The position numbers were made by a program, and so were the translations under genes. Below, piece after piece: positions 59,641-64,000 of a stretch of DNA of 64,000 nt. This stretch comes from Sipunculus nudus (lineage: Eukaryota; Annelida; Sipuncula; Golfingiida; Sipunculidae). The first letter of the stretch is position 1; each line of letters opens with the position of its first letter. The notes under the pieces are model-generated. The model saw nothing but the letters and a program-made list of their open reading frames with translations, ran no database searches and was not told where the DNA came from. The stretch spans positions 53,101,070 through 53,165,069 of the forward strand of contig CM049320.1 of assembly GCA_026874595.1 (NCBI GenBank), given 5' to 3'.

Positions 59641-60093
59641 ATTTTTTTACATTCAATTTAAAATATAATGTTTTGAAATATTTTCTCCGTAAATCATTTT
59701 AACAGAAATTGCCATCAAGCTCAGTTATAACAGGAGTGCAGCAAACTCGAAACCTGTTTTAGAATTGGCCTAAGGACTAGACGGATAGGTGAACGATTAT
59801 TGAAGCAAATATGAATAATATGGAGAAAAAAAATTGAAAAAAAAATTGAAATCGCCACGTTTAAAAGGATGGATTTCCTTACCCCAAAAAGTGAGTGGAC
59901 AAGAAGAACTTTGTCCACCTCTCCTAGAAATATGAGTCGAACAAGTATTTCTGCCGTTTCCCCCAGCAAGGTCAGTGATTAATGGAGTAGGAAAATAAGA
60001 TTTTTTGTTCAATCTTTCAATTAAAACTTACGTTTGGGCGCTAGCGGCTCCAACAGCAAGGAGAGATATAGCCAAATAAATCATCTTTGCGTC

Positions 60094-60853
60094 ACTATAA
60101 TAAGACAAAAAATGTACACTTAGTTATTTAACACGTTCAATCATGAATTTATTAATGTGATTATTAAGAATATATTAAAGGACTTGTAGAACGAATTTTT
60201 ATAAACATATATGTACATCCTGGCTATCTTTGGGTACAAAAGAAAGAAATGTAGGTAATTTCTGCTGAGAAAGGTTTGAATGGCCCTCTTGTGACAGGTT
60301 ATGAACTGATTTATCTACAGGAATGTCCGATGCAACAGTGGTAAGTCAGCAATGGTGGATAGAGGGCCCTAAAAAAGATAGGGGGCACAACACCCTGCCA
60401 CAGGTGAACCAGACTTTCAATTTTTTTAATCCGATTGTAAATTCGTCCGCGTTTTCGGAATAGAGAGTGACTGTTTCTTCTGTTCATGTTTGAGTTCGAA
60501 AATGGGGGGCCGCGCAAACCAAATGAAACTATCAGTAAATGTCCATTGATGATGCGATTAATCAAAACCGTTTAATTCAAATATTTATTCATATAATAAA
60601 AATTATACACTTAATGTATCATACATCACCTACTTTATCAGAAAATGAATCATGTGTACACTTTTTAAAACAAATTTCAGCTGTAAATATCCATACTGAT
60701 TTTTATTTTATATTGGAATATCACACATCACCTGCTTTGGAACAGATTTGGAACTTGGACTGTTGAAAAAAACATGAATAAGCAACTATAATGAATTTAT
60801 TTCAAACTGACTAAAAGAAGTAAGAAAAGAAAATGCAAATATTGGTTACTCAC
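60094..60853 (-). other. 5' UTR intron of copy E
   Basis: Between acceptor TTATTATAG|TGACGCAAAG and donor CATC|GTGAGT. No other feature. Confidence 0.5.
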
Positions 60854-60900
60854 GATGTTGGCTTCACTCGTCAACTGCCTAAGTTCTCTGTTCCGTCTTT

Positions 60901-60908
60901 ATTTATAA
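60901..60908 (-). promoter_or_regulatory. TATA box of gene copy E
   Basis: TTATAAAT on the minus strand. The 5' UTR exon below it contains AGGCAGTTGACGAGTGAAG and ends CAACATC|GTGAGT. CACGTGTCGGGTAATTCGTC, shared in part with copy C, lies about 40 nt upstream and could be a control element. Confidence 0.6.
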
Positions 60909-61457
60909 CTTGACTTGAGAATTAACAGGTGTGCTGGGGTAATGACGAATTACCCGACACGTGGCTTTCTTATCGGTGTGAATAAGGTCAGTAAAAGACC
61001 CAGGGAAACTTGTTGCTATGCATAATAGAAGTGCAAAATGTTGGACTGAACTCCAGCGGACCGCTAACACAAAATGCTGGACCTCTTATCCCTGGACCGG
61101 ACCGGTCAGAACCGTTTTACCCAATTTTTAAGGGTTTATGCGAAACAGATGATTTATTGATTTTATTTAACTTGTCATGTACAATCTTGTCATGTACAAC
61201 GTGTTATTAAAGACTTTTTAACCAGGTAAAATGTATCTAAATGCTTTTTTTTCTCTGGGTAACAGTAAAGGGAATTTTTGTTAACTATTGATTGACGTGA
61301 TATGTTCAACATTAGAATCATTGTTCCCTGCTGTGTTGCTCAATATTCATGCTTTTCCTCTGTGTAACTATGTATTATATACGAAATGATCAATTTCTAT
61401 ACAATCAATACATTCAATACATAGTCCTATATATCCTTTATATCCTATATAAATATA

Positions 61458-62419
61458 CACGGTGAAACTCCTACTTGCGTACAACTCAGTGAGGCGGACA
61501 ACTCGCTAATGCGGAAACTAAATCTCATTCACTTCAATTTGCCTCAATATGTTTATCGTAAACTCATTAAAGCGGATTACTCACTATCCCGGTCAACGGT
61601 AAAGCTTTCCCGTACCGCCTGTGTATCTAGTATATTACGACCGACTAAAGCGGACAGACAGCGCGAGTTCTTTTTTTGTCCATATATCTGACGGCAGATG
61701 GCGCTCCGAGGTCCTGACCTCGTATGACCTGTTTTTGGTCAAAGCGACAGCCCGAGGACAAGCGTAATATGATGAACCATCGTGTTTTTTTTCATGTGAA
61801 TATACAGTGGAAATTGTCGTTTATTTCTATTAATGTGCAGATATCACAATCGTTACTTTATTAAGATTGGCCGGTCAATCAGTAAAAAATACGCTTTCAA
61901 ACGACTTTTCATGTGATAAGACCACCATCAACGACTAAAGTTCGTGAATTGAGATCGGCGCCAGGGAAGCCTTAACTAGTTAACGACATTTTGCACTTTG
62001 TTATGGTGAATGCGTCGTGAAGACTATACCTTGACAAAAAATTATGCTGTCCGGATGCTATCAATCATCAGTCTTCAACATACCTAGTGCAACCATCAAT
62101 GAACTATGCTTACTTATAGAAGATGAAGCATGGTGCGTCGGAGAGTAAGTGCCTAGATTAGTGTGCGTGGCCTAGCTGATGAAGTTAAAAAAGAGAAAGA
62201 GAGTGTTTGTCTTTTCTTTGTTAATAATCATATTGTAAAAATTACAAATGCATATTAAAGCTATTTTAAAAATAATTAAAATAAAATTTATATATTTCAA
62301 ATTAAGCGTAAACATAATCAAATCAGAGGATATTCAATGAATAAATGACCCAATATGCCAAACTCCTCTAAACGGGACAACTCACTAATAAGGACAAAAT
62401 CCGGCTCAGAGGAGTTTCA

Positions 62420-62422
<3 letters not shown>
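61458..62422. mobile_element. pogo/Tigger-like non-autonomous element, 965 bp
   Basis: Ends GGTGAAACTCC and GGAGTTTCACTG are inverted, with AACTC-CTAAT-CGGA-type subterminal repeats (GCGGACAACTCGCTAATGCG near the start, GGACAACTCACTAATAAGG near the end). Flanking TA fits a TA target site. Copy C has no such insert at the matching place (44955-44985). Confidence 0.7.

Positions 62423-62476
<54 letters not shown>
62423..62476. repeat. (AT)n microsatellite
   Basis: Directly follows the pogo-like element; probably seeded by the TA-rich target. Confidence 0.9.
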
Positions 62477-62480
<4 letters not shown>

Positions 62481-62939
62481 CATTAACATTAGAATAATAA
62501 CTTTTCTTTTTTCGAGTCGCATTAAACCGCATATTATCATTCAGGCAATGTCAACCTTGAGCCAACCCCGCCCAGCAAATTCTTTGAATCAGCTAGCTCC
62601 TCCCTGTACAATTTGGTTTATATTCTGAGCACCATGTACCGCACAGTGACACAAAATACTCTACTCTTGTCCAATCAATTACAAAGACTGCTATTTTAAA
62701 TTTCTCATTAAAAATCGAACGTGTGCGAATCACGTACAGATTATAGTATTACATTTATTGCACGGGTTTCTGTGTATGTCATTAGGGGTTGCCAAATATT
62801 TGAAAAAAAATGTTTTGACCATTGTGAAGAATAAAAACAGAATAAAATATGTTAATATATTTTTTATTTTATTTTTACAAAGGGACCGGACCATTCAGGC
62901 CGGACCACTCGACATGTTATGTCCGGTTCGCACTTCTAA

Positions 62940-64000
62940 TGTAAAATAATGCTAATGTAAAATTTTGCTCAGACCCAAAATCGGAATAAAACGGTGTCGG
63001 GAAATCATATAGATCTTGATAGTTATTTACTAAGTAAGTAGAGGCGACTTCTAGTCAGTCCATTAATTAAGCTACTTGGTAAGTAGATCAAGAGTGAACA
63101 AACAATATGAAATATGGCATTGCTCACAAACCTATTGACCGAGAGGGTGATATTTTGACCAACTCGAAGAACAAGATTTCTTGTTATATTCAATCTAATT
63201 AAAAAATCCTTTTTAAAGTACCTCTTTTTTACGTGCTCCCCTGCAATCCCTCTTAATCCTTTTGTAATCCGCCGATTGCTCCTGATAAAGGGGCCATTTC
63301 ATACAAGTTTGGTGGCTACGCCCCAATCCCCCTCCCAGCTCATCAACTGCTTGAACATACCATATAATATCCGAAACACTAAGCAAATGAATTTTCACCT
63401 TTAAAATTAAGCTCTTTTGATAATTCGTTAAAATATGAATTGCTAACGAAAATGTGTTACAGTGACTCAAAGTTCGTACAATATCAGTGCATCACAGACT
63501 AAAAACTAAAAGTCGTTTGTCATGTCTTGCCGACACGATATTTTCTTAGGTCTTGACCTTACACGTTGGCAGATTTATGAGTGTGACATGATTTCAGCCA
63601 TTAAATACAGAAATTGGCCCCCAAAACTCGGCCATTAAATACAGCAATTCAATAATTCGTTCAAAGTTTATGATTGCATAGCTAAATGCTACTATCTTTG
63701 CGAATTACTATTCGTTATGGTAACAAAAGATTGGTATTTATGTTTTCAATTTCATGCATTAAGGTCAAGTGCAATGTCATACATGAAAGAGAGAAAGCAA
63801 AAATCTCCATGATATGACATGTTTTTGCAAGAAAGTAGCATAGAAATGCATTTAAGATTTCATTCATAAAATTAGAACGCGAATGCATTTGGTGTCACGT
63901 CTGAGGTCTGGAACTGCACATATCATTCATCTAGGTCAAGGTTATAGTCGAATTTGGAAGAAGAATGCAACACTCGCCATGCTAGGGTTTTTTTTCCAAC
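62940..64000. other. Right end of the window, no gene recognised
   Basis: AT-rich with no exon, repeat copy or RNA gene that I can support. The 85-codon minus-strand frame at 63213-63470 has no recognisable feature. Confidence 0.5.

Larger units (their letters stand above)
56518..60031 (-). other. Copy E intron 1
   Basis: 3.5 kb without exons. Holds the 50-bp and 23-bp minisatellites and trinucleotide tracts listed separately. Confidence 0.7.
56381..60084 (-). pseudogene. Gene copy E: EF-hand-like family, two coding exons with a stop
   Basis: Exon 1 (60084-60032, 53 nt) encodes the signal peptide MIYLAISLLAVGAASAQ and keeps the same length as copy A. Exon 2 (56517-56381, 137 nt) reads CTTCDTYTDDRMRRTGC, then TGA (56465-56463) where the others have CGA, then IFCFFSAGRNNLVKADLQRE. 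CGA to TGA is a CpG transition. Exons 3 to 5 are absent, since the duplicated segment begins near 55150. Promoter, 5' UTR exon with a good donor (CATC|GTGAGT) and exon 1 are intact, so it may still be transcribed. Confidence 0.83.
55150..62820. repeat. Second segmental duplication, unit 2 (copy E side)
   Basis: Partner of about 38170-45320. It starts within what would be the intron after exon 2, so exons 3 to 5 of copy E were never included or have been lost. Confidence 0.82.
61027..62939. mobile_element. Possible 1.9-kb DNA element with AGAAGTGC inverted ends
   Basis: Starts TAGAAGTGC and ends GCACTTCTA. GGACCGGACCGGTC-like text near both ends strengthens the inverted relation. Contains a nested pogo-like element and no transposase frame. 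Target duplication not clear. Confidence 0.4.

Overview
The window is AT-rich, intron-rich eukaryotic DNA. It holds decayed transposable elements, microsatellites, and one small multi-exon gene family on the minus strand. The mix of elements (a Ty3/gypsy element with integrase upstream of reverse transcriptase, an L1/Tx1-like LINE, hAT-like and pogo-like non-autonomous DNA elements, tRNA-derived SINEs) and the secreted gene family suggest an invertebrate animal, most likely a mollusc or other lophotrochozoan. That assignment is inference. There are no bacterial operons, rRNA genes or CRISPR arrays.

Layout. 1-4238: 3' part of a plus-strand Ty3/gypsy-type retroelement (protease tail, integrase, GPY/F, reverse transcriptase, RNase H, then a 959-bp 3' LTR). 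It is broken by one in-frame stop and one frameshift. 4239-10365: a large inverted repeat with 2.08-kb arms and a 1.97-kb spacer. It carries two exons of an unidentified gene, complete in the left arm and truncated in the right, and an 815-bp hAT-like element with a perfect 8-bp target duplication in the spacer. The LTR ends exactly at the left arm, so the retroelement probably inserted into a pre-existing palindrome. 10.4-20.1 kb: repeat-rich DNA with a diverged ~120-bp array, many long G/C runs tied to a small palindromic motif, a LINE fragment, a NADAR-domain pseudogene and a dimeric tRNA-derived SINE.

20.1-62.9 kb: five minus-strand copies (A to E, by position) of a gene for a small secreted, cysteine-containing protein with two degenerate EF-hand-like segments. 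Copy A (coding 22262-27227, TATA box near 29040) is the only one open through all five coding exons: 153 residues, a signal peptide and seven mature cysteines. B, C, D and E each carry different inactivating changes. A and B lie in one duplicated segment (about 6 kb), C and E in another (about 7 kb). Transposon insertions with matching empty sites in the sister copies date events relative to the duplications. 62.9-64.0 kb: no gene seen.

The EF-hand-like cluster is the best candidate for an undescribed system: a tandemly duplicated secreted family with a conserved six-exon architecture (a 5' UTR exon plus five coding exons) and conserved TATA promoters, at this locus mostly reduced to pseudogenes.
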